A stretch of 64,000 nt of DNA, taken from Virgibacillus sp. MSJ-26 (GTDB taxonomy: Bacteria; Bacillota; Bacilli; Bacillales; Amphibacillaceae). The translations under genes were made by a program, and so were the position numbers. Shown here in pieces: positions 43,678 to 51,850 of this stretch. Location of the stretch: NCBI RefSeq assembly GCF_018918075.1, contig NZ_JAHLPW010000004.1, positions 186,001 to 250,000 on the forward strand. The letters are read 5' to 3'. A model generated the notes under the pieces. That model was not told where the DNA came from. It searched no databases and saw nothing but the letters and a program-made list of their open reading frames with translations. Positions within the stretch are counted from its first letter, which is position 1. Each line of letters opens with the position of its first letter.

Positions 43678-44415
43678 ATGAAATTTTATTGTACTGGAGA
43701 AGACTACTATTTCACTAAATTATTTTCTCGTGTTCAGTTAAAAAGTGGAATAAACAAAAGAATTAATTCTATTCGTTGGAATGGTATTAAGAAGATTTTG
43801 TTCATCGCTGTTTCTATTATTATACTTGCCTTCATATCAATGTATTTTGAAAACCACATAAGTAAGGAATATAAAACATATTCCAATTTGTCATTTTCAA
43901 TTCTAATAATAACACTTGTTATCAGTGGCATTATATCTGTTTTACGTTTAGTTAAAGAAATCAATTATGTACGAAATAGTGAAAATAATGAACCCTTTAA
44001 CTTAAAAGAAAAGATAATGATTTATGAGATCACAGATAATGGAATATACTTTAATGAATACAATAGAAACAATAGAAATGAAATGACATTGATACCATGG
44101 GATAAAGTTAAAAAGGTAGTTATAGGTGAGTTAATCTATCCTCAAATAACTATAGAAAAGCATCGCAATGTTAAAAAAAATATGTTAGAGGAGGGAATAA
44201 ATAAAATTCAGAAAGTTCATAGTGACTTTCATTGCCCTGTTCTATTAAAACATGAAGATAAGTTAGGTATGTCATTGTATTTTAATAGTTTATACTCAGA
44301 GTATCTAGCAATTCCATCCGGCTGGGGAAGTGCTGAAAATTTTATAGATGAAATAACAAAACACGTTGAGGTAAGCTATGAAAAAGAAACAAGAAAAATT
44401 GAATTACTAGATTAG
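43678..44415 (+). CDS. membrane protein of unknown function (YcxB-like)
   Basis: A 245-residue protein with two membrane helices (about 38-58 and 68-90) in the N-terminal third and a soluble C-terminal half. The phrase YEITDNGIYFNEYNR followed by MTLIPWDKVKKVVIG is typical of YcxB-like proteins, where a small beta domain follows two membrane helices. Function unknown. AAAGGAGG before the ATG is strong. Base composition is more AT-rich than for most genes nearby. Confidence 0.65.
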   Translation: MKFYCTGEDYYFTKLFSRVQLKSGINKRINSIRWNGIKKILFIAVSIIILAFISMYFENHISKEYKTYSNLSFSILIITLVISGIISVLRLVKEINYVRNSENNEPFNLKEKIMIYEITDNGIYFNEYNRNNRNEMTLIPWDKVKKVVIGELIYPQITIEKHRNVKKNMLEEGINKIQKVHSDFHCPVLLKHEDKLGMSLYFNSLYSEYLAIPSGWGSAENFIDEITKHVEVSYEKETRKIELLD

Positions 44416-44543
44416 AAATCTACCGCCAGTCCAAACCTTAAAAATGTAAGGGACTTATCTAAAACTTATCAAGCGAACGTTTGTTTCAAAATGCTGTTAT
44501 TTACCTCGCCTTTATGATAATATTTACACAGCAATGACAAAAG

Positions 44544-44549
44544 TATAAT
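44544..44549 (+). promoter_or_regulatory. -10 element of the intact 44.6-kb toxin gene
   Basis: TATAAT at 44544-44549, with a weak TTTACA-like -35 at 44523. A 5' leader hairpin (CCATCCCTTTT / AAAGGGGGTGG, 44561-44587) hides the GGGGGTGG ribosome site. Confidence 0.5.
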
Positions 44550-44591
44550 GGGCGGTTGGCCATCCCTTTTTTATAGAAAGGGGGTGGTAGG

Positions 44592-44699
44592 ATGACGACA
44601 TTCGAGGCATTAAGCATAGTGGCGCAATTCAGTCTTTCACTAATTGCTACACTTTCTCTAATTGTGTCTGTTGTCGTTTTTCTGAGTAAGAAAAAGTAA
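44592..44699 (+). CDS. Hol_Tox-like small membrane toxin (35 residues)
   Basis: The peptide starts MTTFEALSIVAQFSLSLIAT and ends LSLIVSVVVFLSKKK: a short polar head, one membrane helix and a Lys-rich tail, the pattern of putative holin-like toxins in Bacillus and Lactobacillus. GGGGGTGGTAGG precedes the ATG and is locked in a leader stem. A toxin terminator GGTACTGAGTAG/CTACTTAGTACC plus TTTTCTTA lies at 44783-44820. An antisense RNA with a consensus promoter converges on it. The locus has a decayed near-copy at 39.9 kb. Confidence 0.75.
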   Translation: MTTFEALSIVAQFSLSLIATLSLIVSVVVFLSKKK

Positions 44700-44819
44700 C
44701 CGCCCATGGATCAATGGATTACGGTTACTTCACAGAAAAACATCAAATTGGTCAGCCGCTCTTTATGCGGTCTGTTGTTGCAGGTACTGAGTAGTTAGCG
44801 CTACTTAGTACCTTTTCTT
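44686..44819 (-). ncRNA. putative type I antitoxin RNA, 44.7-kb locus
   Basis: On the minus strand TTGACA (44849-44854), 17 bases, TATACT (44826-44831) is a near-perfect SigA promoter. The RNA ends at the stem GTAACCG/CGGTTAC (44696-44728) followed by TTTTTCTTA, overlapping the last codons of the toxin. It covers the toxin 3' untranslated region. Bounds inferred. Confidence 0.6.
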
Positions 44820-44820
44820 A
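44783..44820 (+). terminator. terminator of the 44.6-kb toxin messenger
   Basis: GGTACTGAGTAG pairs with CTACTTAGTACC around a six-base loop, followed by TTTTCTTA. Confidence 0.8.
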
Positions 44821-45116
44821 TCATAAGTATATTACTGTTTAATTATGCTGTCAATTTTATAAAGTGTTTAAATAATGCTAATCTAATTACAACAATATTT
44901 GAAGAAACAATTACTTTCAAATTGTAAAGTGGTTGGACGCACTTTATATCCCATAATTCGAAGGTTTTTCTGACAGAACTCTGTTGTAGAACACTCTTTT
45001 AGTATTAGCTGATATTGCGGAAGTTAATATTGCAAAGTGCTTTTATTAAAAGCCCTGCTGGGAGCAGTCTGATAGCTGTTTTGTAAGAAAACACATATAA
45101 CATCACATACTTTTTG

Positions 45117-45144
45117 TTTGCATATTATTTTTTCATGTTATAAT
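45117..45144 (+). promoter_or_regulatory. promoter of the antisense RNA of the decayed 45.3-kb toxin locus
   Basis: TTTGCA at 45117-45122, 16 bases, TATAAT at 45139-45144. Confidence 0.45.
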
Positions 45145-45150
45145 AAACAT

Positions 45151-45298
45151 AGAGACAACAAAAGAACATAAACTAATAAAGACCGAAGATACGTCAATAT
45201 TTTTGGTCAGCAATAAATCGCTCCCCCTTCAAGAGAGGTCAGCGCGAATAAGGAATAGACCTCATCTAGCTGCTAAACTAAGGGAGGTCTATTTTTCT
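45151..45298 (+). ncRNA. orphan antitoxin-like RNA, 45.3-kb locus
   Basis: Inferred from the promoter above and a terminator AGACCTC/GAGGTCT followed by ATTTTTCTT (45257-45298). An alternative stem GAGGTC/GACCTC uses the same left arm, so two folds compete. The facing toxin frame has no start codon. Confidence 0.45.
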
Positions 45299-45360
45299 TG
45301 GTCTATAATCGTTACAACGAGTGTTGTGAAAGCGATCAGCACCAGTGTCGCTTCTTTATA
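45289..45360 (-). pseudogene. Hol_Tox toxin gene without start codon
   Basis: The minus-strand frame reads YKEATLVLIAFTTLVVTIID then QEK and stop, matching the helix and tail of this toxin family (compare EALSIVAQF). The codons before it are TTA, AAA, AAA and TAG, so neither a start codon nor a ribosome site at correct distance remains. Confidence 0.55.
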
Positions 45361-45505
45361 TAATTTTTTCTATTAAATACCCGTATATTCTACTCCCCAA
45401 AAAATAAATAGCACATTCATGAACAATAATAAAGATCTTTGGTCTAGGTGTGAATATATGTAAAATTAACAAATTACGTTAATTAGCCAGATTTCTTAAT
45501 TGTCA

Positions 45506-45817
45506 TCAATTAATTAATTTTACAGATTTTGTTTCTATGTATAACGGATAACGTTCCCCTACGTTACCATATCTGACCTTTATTTTATCTCCAACTTGAA
45601 AGGTTGTGTTTTGGGCAACTGAAAGATCAACGCTTGCCTTATCACCTGATTTAAGAATATCTCCTTCTTCAATTTTAACCATAGCATGATTATTTTCTAT
45701 CGATTCAATGATTCCAATAAATTCAGGGGAATTGAAGAAATCCGTATACCAAAGCCATGACAATAGGGGAATGACACACGCTGAAATAAAGACTATCCAT
45801 TTGCTTTTTGGTCTCAT
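45506..45817 (-). CDS. membrane-anchored small protein with a DUF3221/OB-like domain
   Basis: A 103-residue protein: an N-terminal membrane anchor (WIVFISACVIPLLSWLWY) and an outside beta domain (EFIGIIESIENNHAMVKIEE ... VGDKIKVRYGNVGERYP). This resembles YobA/DUF3221-type small OB-fold proteins of Bacilli, whose role is unknown. Start ATG follows AGGTGAG. Monocistronic. Confidence 0.65.
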   Translation of the reverse strand: MRPKSKWIVFISACVIPLLSWLWYTDFFNSPEFIGIIESIENNHAMVKIEEGDILKSGDKASVDLSVAQNTTFQVGDKIKVRYGNVGERYPLYIETKSVKLIN

Positions 45818-45909
45818 ATTCTCACCTACTTCATGCTATTAAATGACCTATTGTACAATGTGTAAGCAGTTACTTGTTAAGCAAGCGCAGCAGCCCATGA
45901 ATGGAATAT

Positions 45910-46800
45910 CTATATTCTAGAAATTCTATGTATACATTCAATGAGTAAGTCAGGTCGATCAAGGAACACAGAATGGCCAGAATTACTCGCAATGAGTAAC
46001 TCGCCCTTTGTAGATAGTTTTACCTGGTTAGTAATTAACTCTGCCCATTTCTCTTCAAATTTTCTTAATTCCCATAAAGGTACTCCTGTGCTCATTTCTG
46101 ATTTAATCGTAAACTCTTTATCACGTCCAATTACGACTAATGGAACGTCCGGGAAATCTTTTAAACTCTTAATAACTTCCGCATCATTTTTCCATTCCTT
46201 GATCTCCGATGCCATTGCTTTATATAAAGTTGGACTAACTTGGAAGTCAAGTATTCTCTGTTGAATTTTATCAGGAAAATGGTGATGTTTATCATTCAAC
46301 GAAGGCTTAATTATTTCCCGCAATTGCTCCTCATCTTTTGTAGCGTAATTTAAGCATTTTTCAATCCAGACTTCATCTGTTTCTTCATTTATGACAGGCA
46401 GATCAAGCTCATCCAATACTTTTAATTCAACTGAGGTAGAATCCACCAAGACTACTCCGGCTATACTATCAGGGTATGTTTTAGCAAAATGTTGAGCACA
46501 TAAACCACCATAGGAATGTCCTACTATATAAATCGGTTCTTCAATTTCAAAATGATTAAGTAATTCAGCTAGATCTCGAACGGTTGATTCTGTACCACGT
46601 ATTCTACCCCCAATTTCACTTTGACCAAGCCCACGCCGATGAAACGTTAATATTCTATTGTTATGACGTAAGTTTTCAATAATGTTATACCACTCATCAA
46701 AAGGGCATCCCATTCCTGTAAGAATAACGATTAGAGGACCACTATCACCTTTGTATTGTACTTCAATTTTATTGTTGTTTATCAGTACAGTTTGATTTAT
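45910..46800 (-). CDS. alpha/beta hydrolase with an apparent ATA start codon
   Basis: The hydrolase core is clear: nucleophile elbow GHSYGGLCAQ, a conserved HRRGLGQSE loop and a C-terminal histidine in SNSGHSVFLDRP. The nearest ATG (46713) starts after the first beta strands, removing the oxyanion region LIVILTGMG. Coding sequence clearly continues upstream (INQTVLINNNKIEVQYKGDS) to an ATA at 46798-46800 with AAGGAGGG eight bases before it, and no ATG, GTG or TTG is available before the next in-frame stop. Either ATA is used as a rare start or the start has been mutated. Shorter product 267 residues, longer about 296. Confidence 0.75.
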   Translation of the reverse strand: MNQTVLINNNKIEVQYKGDSGPLIVILTGMGCPFDEWYNIIENLRHNNRILTFHRRGLGQSEIGGRIRGTESTVRDLAELLNHFEIEEPIYIVGHSYGGLCAQHFAKTYPDSIAGVVLVDSTSVELKVLDELDLPVINEETDEVWIEKCLNYATKDEEQLREIIKPSLNDKHHHFPDKIQQRILDFQVSPTLYKAMASEIKEWKNDAEVIKSLKDFPDVPLVVIGRDKEFTIKSEMSTGVPLWELRKFEEKWAELITNQVKLSTKGELLIASNSGHSVFLDRPDLLIECIHRISRI

Positions 46801-46983
46801 ATCCGTTCCCTCCTTCTCTAATGTATGATTTAACCCAGACTTTGTTTTCTTCCCATTCCATTAGTTGGTGTCCAGTGAGAAGTTTTTATTATCAAAAAAA
46901 TAAACTTCATCACGCTCCCTTTTACAATTAGATTATTTTATAAAATTGAACCTTTTAAAACTCTAATTATGATTAGTCTCATC

Positions 46984-48417
46984 TTAATCAAGGTTTTCAA
47001 TGACGATTTCAACACGTCGATTTCTCTCTCGGCCTTCTTCCGTTTCATTCGATTCAATCGGGTCTGTTTCACCATAACCATTTATATCAATGGATAAATG
47101 ATCGATACTTCCATTTTTAGAGAGATACTTTTCAACTTCATCTGCCCGTTCTTCTGATAAACCAAGGTTATAATCTGTCTCCCCTTCATTATCAGTATGG
47201 CCGTTAATTTCAATAGCTGTGCCATCATTTAAATCCTCTAAAATATCAATAACATCTTTGAGAGTATCTTTAGCTTCCGTCTTTAAATTGCTTTTATCAA
47301 AGTCAAATAACACATCATCTGGTACTTGAATCTTGTATTCTCCATCATCTTCCGTAACAAAAGAATCTTCGGGATTGTCTATACCCTTCCCTTTTGTATC
47401 AATGGTCAATAATACTTCTTGGTGATCATCAACCTCTTTCACAACATCACCAGATAAGTTTTCAAAGTCATCACCATAAGTATCGTAAATGTCTTCTTCC
47501 GTTCGATGATCCCGCATAGGAGCACTTTTAATTTCAATATAACCATCTTGTGTAATAGAATCATATTTTATAGGTAGCAAGAATGTACCATCTGGCTCTA
47601 CATGCTTTTCTGTAATAAATCCATCGTAAAAGGTTGCTTCTTCATCCGAATAATACTTCCCTTCAATCATGGTACCTTCTAATAAGTTCGTTTCACCTTC
47701 TAAATAAATAAAACGATGGTCATTATCAACTACTTCAACATCTACCCATACTTCCGTATCTCCATAATCATCTGGTACTTCCTTTCTTTCAGGAGTTTCA
47801 ATTACATATTCCGTTTGATCATCTCCAACTCTTAAATAAATTGGCACAAGTAATTGTTTTCCTTGTAAAGAATTAGAGCTGAATTGATAAGCGAAAGGCC
47901 CTGAAAACTCCTCTCCCTCTTCACCATAGGCATCAACTAAATGATCGTATACTTGGCTTGAAGCAAAGCTAATCATAAACTCAAAATCTTCTCCATGAAA
48001 TTTTTCAAAAAAATCATCACCAAGGGGATAGTCAAAAGAAACATTTCCATCACTTCCCACCTCTGCGGTTTCCCAACCTAATTGCGAAGTATGCACGTCG
48101 ATTTCCCCATAGGCTTTTCTTAACATAGCATCTACCTGTGTATTTTCTAGTAGATTTGTTTCAACCTCAACCTTGAGCAGGTTTTGCTCTTTATCTACAA
48201 TAACTTTCCCTGCGATTTCTTGGTCTTCATCCTTATCAACACTCTCATCGTCTGTATCGTTACTATCCTCTTTTTCAACTTCCTGATCAGAATCTTCTAC
48301 CTCGGTATTTTCATTAGTCCCGACAGATTCAACTTGTTCTTGTTTATTATCACTGCATGCTATTAACAGGGAAGCACAAATAAACAATATTCCCGTCAAC
48401 ATTATGTATTTTCTCAT
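46984..48417 (-). CDS. OmpA-domain lipoprotein
   Basis: A 477-residue lipoprotein with lipobox LIAC (Cys21), followed by an acidic linker of Glu/Asp/Ser. Two related beta domains follow (each with ETNLLE near its start and a Y-G-E/D-D ... SG ending, about residues 70-190 and 235-350). Residues about 365-475 are an OmpA peptidoglycan-binding domain (DVLFDFDKSNLKTEAKDTLK, INGHTDNEGETDYNLGLSEE, RRVEIVIENLD). It would hold to the membrane by lipid and to the wall by OmpA. OmpA domains are unusual but known in Bacillaceae lipoproteins. Function unknown. Confidence 0.88.
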   Translation of the reverse strand: MRKYIMLTGILFICASLLIACSDNKQEQVESVGTNENTEVEDSDQEVEKEDSNDTDDESVDKDEDQEIAGKVIVDKEQNLLKVEVETNLLENTQVDAMLRKAYGEIDVHTSQLGWETAEVGSDGNVSFDYPLGDDFFEKFHGEDFEFMISFASSQVYDHLVDAYGEEGEEFSGPFAYQFSSNSLQGKQLLVPIYLRVGDDQTEYVIETPERKEVPDDYGDTEVWVDVEVVDNDHRFIYLEGETNLLEGTMIEGKYYSDEEATFYDGFITEKHVEPDGTFLLPIKYDSITQDGYIEIKSAPMRDHRTEEDIYDTYGDDFENLSGDVVKEVDDHQEVLLTIDTKGKGIDNPEDSFVTEDDGEYKIQVPDDVLFDFDKSNLKTEAKDTLKDVIDILEDLNDGTAIEINGHTDNEGETDYNLGLSEERADEVEKYLSKNGSIDHLSIDINGYGETDPIESNETEEGRERNRRVEIVIENLD

Positions 48418-48603
48418 TATCTATCTCCTTATCTTTAATTTTGGCTAGTACTTTACAAACTATAGTGCGTATCTGCAAATTAGAACACATATTATTATTA
48501 TTTAAGACATACGGTATTTGTCACCCCTGAAGTTAGCCTATTACAACAATTACTAATGCTAGGTAATTAAATATAAATCTGATTCTTTAGTGTGTTTAAG
48601 AAG

Positions 48604-49005
48604 TTACTTCCCCTTAACCGCGATATAAATTTCAATATCTCCATCTGGTTTGTATTTTTCAAAATCATAGGTATAAGCTCGTTCCAATTGACCTTCTTTT
48701 TCCATGTTCCAAATGTCGCTCCATGTATTAAAAATCCCTTGCTTCGAATCTGTTTCTACTTTAAATACCTCATATGTCGTATAATTAGGAATTTTTATTG
48801 AAGATACATTTGTTCCTTCAATAGCAACACTTAATGTATAATCCCCTTTATAATCAGATTCGTATTCATGATATAAACCGTATATATTGTCTTTATGTTC
48901 TGATAACTCGGGTGATGCGTTTTTCCACATATCGTTAATTTTTTGCATCACATGTTCGTCATTAAAATTATTCGCCCTAATCGAATGGATAATTTTTAAA
49001 TGCAT
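48604..49005 (-). CDS. GyrI-like / effector-binding domain protein
   Basis: A 133-residue stand-alone effector-binding (GyrI/AraC_E_bind) domain: KINDMWKNASPELSEHKDNI, YHEYESDYKGDYTLSVAIEG, and an end TYDFEKYKPDGDIEIYIAVK. It has no HTH, so it may be a small-molecule binder or hydrolase rather than a regulator. The start is ATG 49005; another ATG nine bases upstream lies against the AAGGG site. Function unknown. Confidence 0.82.
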   Translation of the reverse strand: MHLKIIHSIRANNFNDEHVMQKINDMWKNASPELSEHKDNIYGLYHEYESDYKGDYTLSVAIEGTNVSSIKIPNYTTYEVFKVETDSKQGIFNTWSDIWNMEKEGQLERAYTYDFEKYKPDGDIEIYIAVKGK

Positions 49006-49065
49006 TAATATCATCCCTTCACGCTAATTTAATCGCTTCACTAATGCCAATCATCTATGAACTAG

Positions 49066-49554
49066 CTAACCCCAAATTTCATCTAACTTATCAGCATAAA
49101 AGTCAATGGCTTTTTTGTAACTGATTATTTTTTCATCTGTAGTTGTTTCTATTAGGCATTTCAATAGCAACTCCATCGCTTTACTATGCTCATTCAAATT
49201 GTATAAAGTCATGGCATAGAACGTTTGAATGGCTCTATTGTTTGGAAATAGCTCCATTCCTTTATGAAAGGTACTTTTTGACTTTTCATAGTCTCCCAAT
49301 GTGCGATATGTACTGCCTAACCCTAATAAAGCCCCTGCTAGTTCGTATGAAGGTAATCCTCGTTTGATTGCTTTTTCATAATAAGGCATTGCCTTTCTCT
49401 CTTCTCCCATTAAGTCAAAACTCCAGGCACATTGATAATTAACCGATGCATCATCGGAAAAAGTATGCACTAGTTTCATTAGTAGCTTGTTAGACTCCTT
49501 AATATTTCCTTTTTCCCGTAAATCAATCGCTTTAGTTAATTCATCCTTTGTCAT
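49066..49554 (-). CDS. tetratricopeptide repeat (TPR) protein
   Basis: A 162-residue protein of about four TPR units (for example SVNYQCAWSFDLMGEERKAM followed by PYYEKAIKRGLP, and STYRTLGDYEKSKSTFHKGM). It has no signal peptide or membrane helix, so it would be a cytoplasmic protein-interaction module. No partner can be named. Complete length; related to the YtzG/Bacillus-type short TPR proteins. Confidence 0.85.
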   Translation of the reverse strand: MTKDELTKAIDLREKGNIKESNKLLMKLVHTFSDDASVNYQCAWSFDLMGEERKAMPYYEKAIKRGLPSYELAGALLGLGSTYRTLGDYEKSKSTFHKGMELFPNNRAIQTFYAMTLYNLNEHSKAMELLLKCLIETTTDEKIISYKKAIDFYADKLDEIWG

Positions 49555-49621
49555 ATTTCACCTCATTTCATATTTACTCTCATTACTTGAAGAATGAAAT
49601 CACTAATTAATGCAAGACACA

Positions 49622-50305
49622 TTAATTTTTTATTACTTCCTCAATGCTATTTAATTCGTTCACAGTTAAAAAATTTCGTGTATCTTCATCTAAATCAAGA
49701 ATAAGATGAACCCAAAAGTTATCAGATACACTGTTATCTTCATAATTACTTCTAAATTCATCGCTATCAAATTCTATTTCTCCTTTATCACCTGAAGTAC
49801 CAGCAACATTTTTAAATACCGAATCTACCCATAATGAATTCAGTTCTTTTAGCTGCATAATTTTATCTTCCATTACATCATTGAGCTCATAAGTCACTTC
49901 ATCCATATTATCAAAGTCGGTTTCTTCATCTCCATTCATTTCAGAAAATAAATCAGCTATTTGTGCTGCATTTTCTGCAGTTTCATTATGGAACACCTCA
50001 CTTTTTATTCGATTAAATTGAGAAGCTACACTTCCATAGTGTTGTGAGAACTCCAAAATGTTATAAGCATTCCATTTGAGCCTATCAGCATCACCTCTAG
50101 TAATGACTTCTTCTTCCAAAATATTCTCATATAATTTACCATTTTCAATAATTGATACTACAAGTGTGCTCATATCGTTATAAATATCAATAGAAATGTA
50201 TTCTTCATACATCCTTTTTTCTTGGTGCAAATTATAATGATAAATAAGCAAAGTAATGAATAATAAAGAAACTAGAAGGTTTTTGAGTTTTTTCTTTATT
50301 ACCAT
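49622..50305 (-). CDS. membrane-anchored protein of unknown function
   Basis: A 227-residue protein with one N-terminal membrane helix (LLVSLLFITLLIYHYNL, about residues 10-27) after a basic head KKKLKN, and a large acidic extracytoplasmic helical domain (KWNAYNILEFSQHYGSVASQ and FSEMNGDEETDFDNM). No family is recognised. The start ATG follows GGAGGGG. Probably an envelope protein. Confidence 0.7.
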   Translation of the reverse strand: MVIKKKLKNLLVSLLFITLLIYHYNLHQEKRMYEEYISIDIYNDMSTLVVSIIENGKLYENILEEEVITRGDADRLKWNAYNILEFSQHYGSVASQFNRIKSEVFHNETAENAAQIADLFSEMNGDEETDFDNMDEVTYELNDVMEDKIMQLKELNSLWVDSVFKNVAGTSGDKGEIEFDSDEFRSNYEDNSVSDNFWVHLILDLDEDTRNFLTVNELNSIEEVIKN

Positions 50306-50457
50306 CCCCTCCTTTTTTATTATTCATTTTCTGACGATTACTTTTCTTTATTATACAAAAACAGGTTATTTTTTGATAGGGTATATTTAGAAAAGAAAAA
50401 ATTTTCATTTATGTATAGGTGGCTGCTATATAAATTCTTAGAATGGAGAGATGTATC

Positions 50458-50976
50458 TTGCTAAACAACATAAATTCTTCCCATGGAAAATGTCAGGTAT
50501 CTATTACTACAAGTGATGAAGCAGACCAGATCATTTATCTTTTAAAAGATGTTGCTCATTGGCTAAAAGAGAATGACGTTGATCAGTGGGGATTTCTAGC
50601 AGAGGGAGGAGATGATGAAGAAATAAAACAGGCGATACAAAATCAAGAGACATTTTCTGTTAAAAGAGGTGGAGAAATTGTGGCCACCTATACCTTATAT
50701 AAAGAACAAACTGCATGGGACCGGCATCTTTGGGGTGATTTAAAAGATGAAGCTATCTACCTCCATCGCCTGGCACTAATCCGCCCTGAAATCGGCTCGG
50801 GACTTGGAAAAGGACTGATGCAGTGGATAGAAAATTATACTAAAGGTGAAGGAATACATACGTTAAGATTAGATTGTGTAGAGAATAATATAAAGCTAAA
50901 TTCCTTTTATATGCATAATGGATTTGAAAAGCAAGGAACTAATCATGCATTTTCTTTATATCAAAAGGATTTATAA
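50458..50976 (+). CDS. GNAT family N-acetyltransferase
   Basis: A 172-residue acetyltransferase. The CoA-binding loop is IRPEIGSGLGKGLMQWIENY, preceded by AIYLHRLAL and followed by DCVENNIKLNSFYMHNGFEK. The TTG at 50458 is chosen as start since GGAGAG lies seven bases before it; an ATG 15 bases upstream has that site inside its own coding region. Cytoplasmic, substrate unknown, monocistronic. Confidence 0.87.
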   Translation: MLNNINSSHGKCQVSITTSDEADQIIYLLKDVAHWLKENDVDQWGFLAEGGDDEEIKQAIQNQETFSVKRGGEIVATYTLYKEQTAWDRHLWGDLKDEAIYLHRLALIRPEIGSGLGKGLMQWIENYTKGEGIHTLRLDCVENNIKLNSFYMHNGFEKQGTNHAFSLYQKDL

Positions 50977-51050
50977 GGGAATGGTTATAACTACCTCGGC
51001 ATACAAAAAATGGTTAATAATATTTTTACTTATTAAGTGGCTTAGTCCGC

Positions 51051-51794
51051 TTAATAATTTTTGTTTACGATTTCTAAAAGCCGCTCCATATTTTTCGATG
51101 AAACACTTTCCGATAACCTAGCTGCAGCTATGAATGGAGCCCACTCTAATATTTCTGATTTTAACAACCCACTCTTCTTACAATATATTTGCAAATACAT
51201 ATCTGCGAGTTCACTTGAAACCTCAGAATATAACAGATAAGATCGGTATACGTCCGCGCGAATATCTCCTGCGCTGGCATCAACCCAGTCTATAACGACC
51301 ACCCGATTATTTTCCTTAATCAAATTAAATAAGTGAAAGTCACCATGACAAAGTCTAGGTTTGTATGTAAATGACCCCAATCTTTTTAGTAAGATTGATT
51401 TTTTCCGTTTGTCTAAGCCATTTGCCTCTTTAATCTGACGATATAATTTATCATACATTGGTTCGATTCCACTTGCTGTATGACTATGAATGGCAAGTTG
51501 CATATCGACCGAAATGCTTAGATAATGTTCTGCTCGACTTTTATCTTTGAATAATAAATCTCCTAAAGTATCTCCTCTGATATATTCCATTACGATTGCT
51601 TGTTTTCCATTAACCTTGATAACATCTAAAACTTCAGGCACAGGGAGACCGCAAGAAGAGGCGTACTTTTGCTTATTGGCTTCCTTTAACGATTCTGTGT
51701 CCGGCAAGAAATCCTTGAACACTTTTATTATTTTATGATCAGAAAGGTAAATCTTTGCAGTGTTTCCTTCAGCAATCGGAGTGCCTAAATTCAT
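51051..51794 (-). CDS. aminoglycoside phosphotransferase family protein
   Basis: A 247-residue small kinase-like protein. The N-lobe has TAKIYLSDHKIIKVFKDF, the hinge AIVMEYIRGDTLGDLL, and the catalytic loop LCHGDFHLFNLIKENNRVVV followed by IDWVDASAGD. It is shorter than the APH at 40 kb and belongs to a different subgroup. Substrate unknown. Probably cytoplasmic and transcribed with or after the LiaF-like gene's upstream region, but no shared signal is evident. Confidence 0.85.
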   Translation of the reverse strand: MNLGTPIAEGNTAKIYLSDHKIIKVFKDFLPDTESLKEANKQKYASSCGLPVPEVLDVIKVNGKQAIVMEYIRGDTLGDLLFKDKSRAEHYLSISVDMQLAIHSHTASGIEPMYDKLYRQIKEANGLDKRKKSILLKRLGSFTYKPRLCHGDFHLFNLIKENNRVVVIDWVDASAGDIRADVYRSYLLYSEVSSELADMYLQIYCKKSGLLKSEILEWAPFIAAARLSESVSSKNMERLLEIVNKNY

Positions 51795-51850
51795 TCAATC
51801 CTCTCCCTGTACCTTGACAAAAATCTTGTCAATCTTTCGGTAAATTAAAC

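Noticed and set aside
44880-45110. Possible further repeat or gene fragment between toxin loci
   Set aside because: Short phrases look repeat-like but no boundaries, frame or second copy could be shown in this window.
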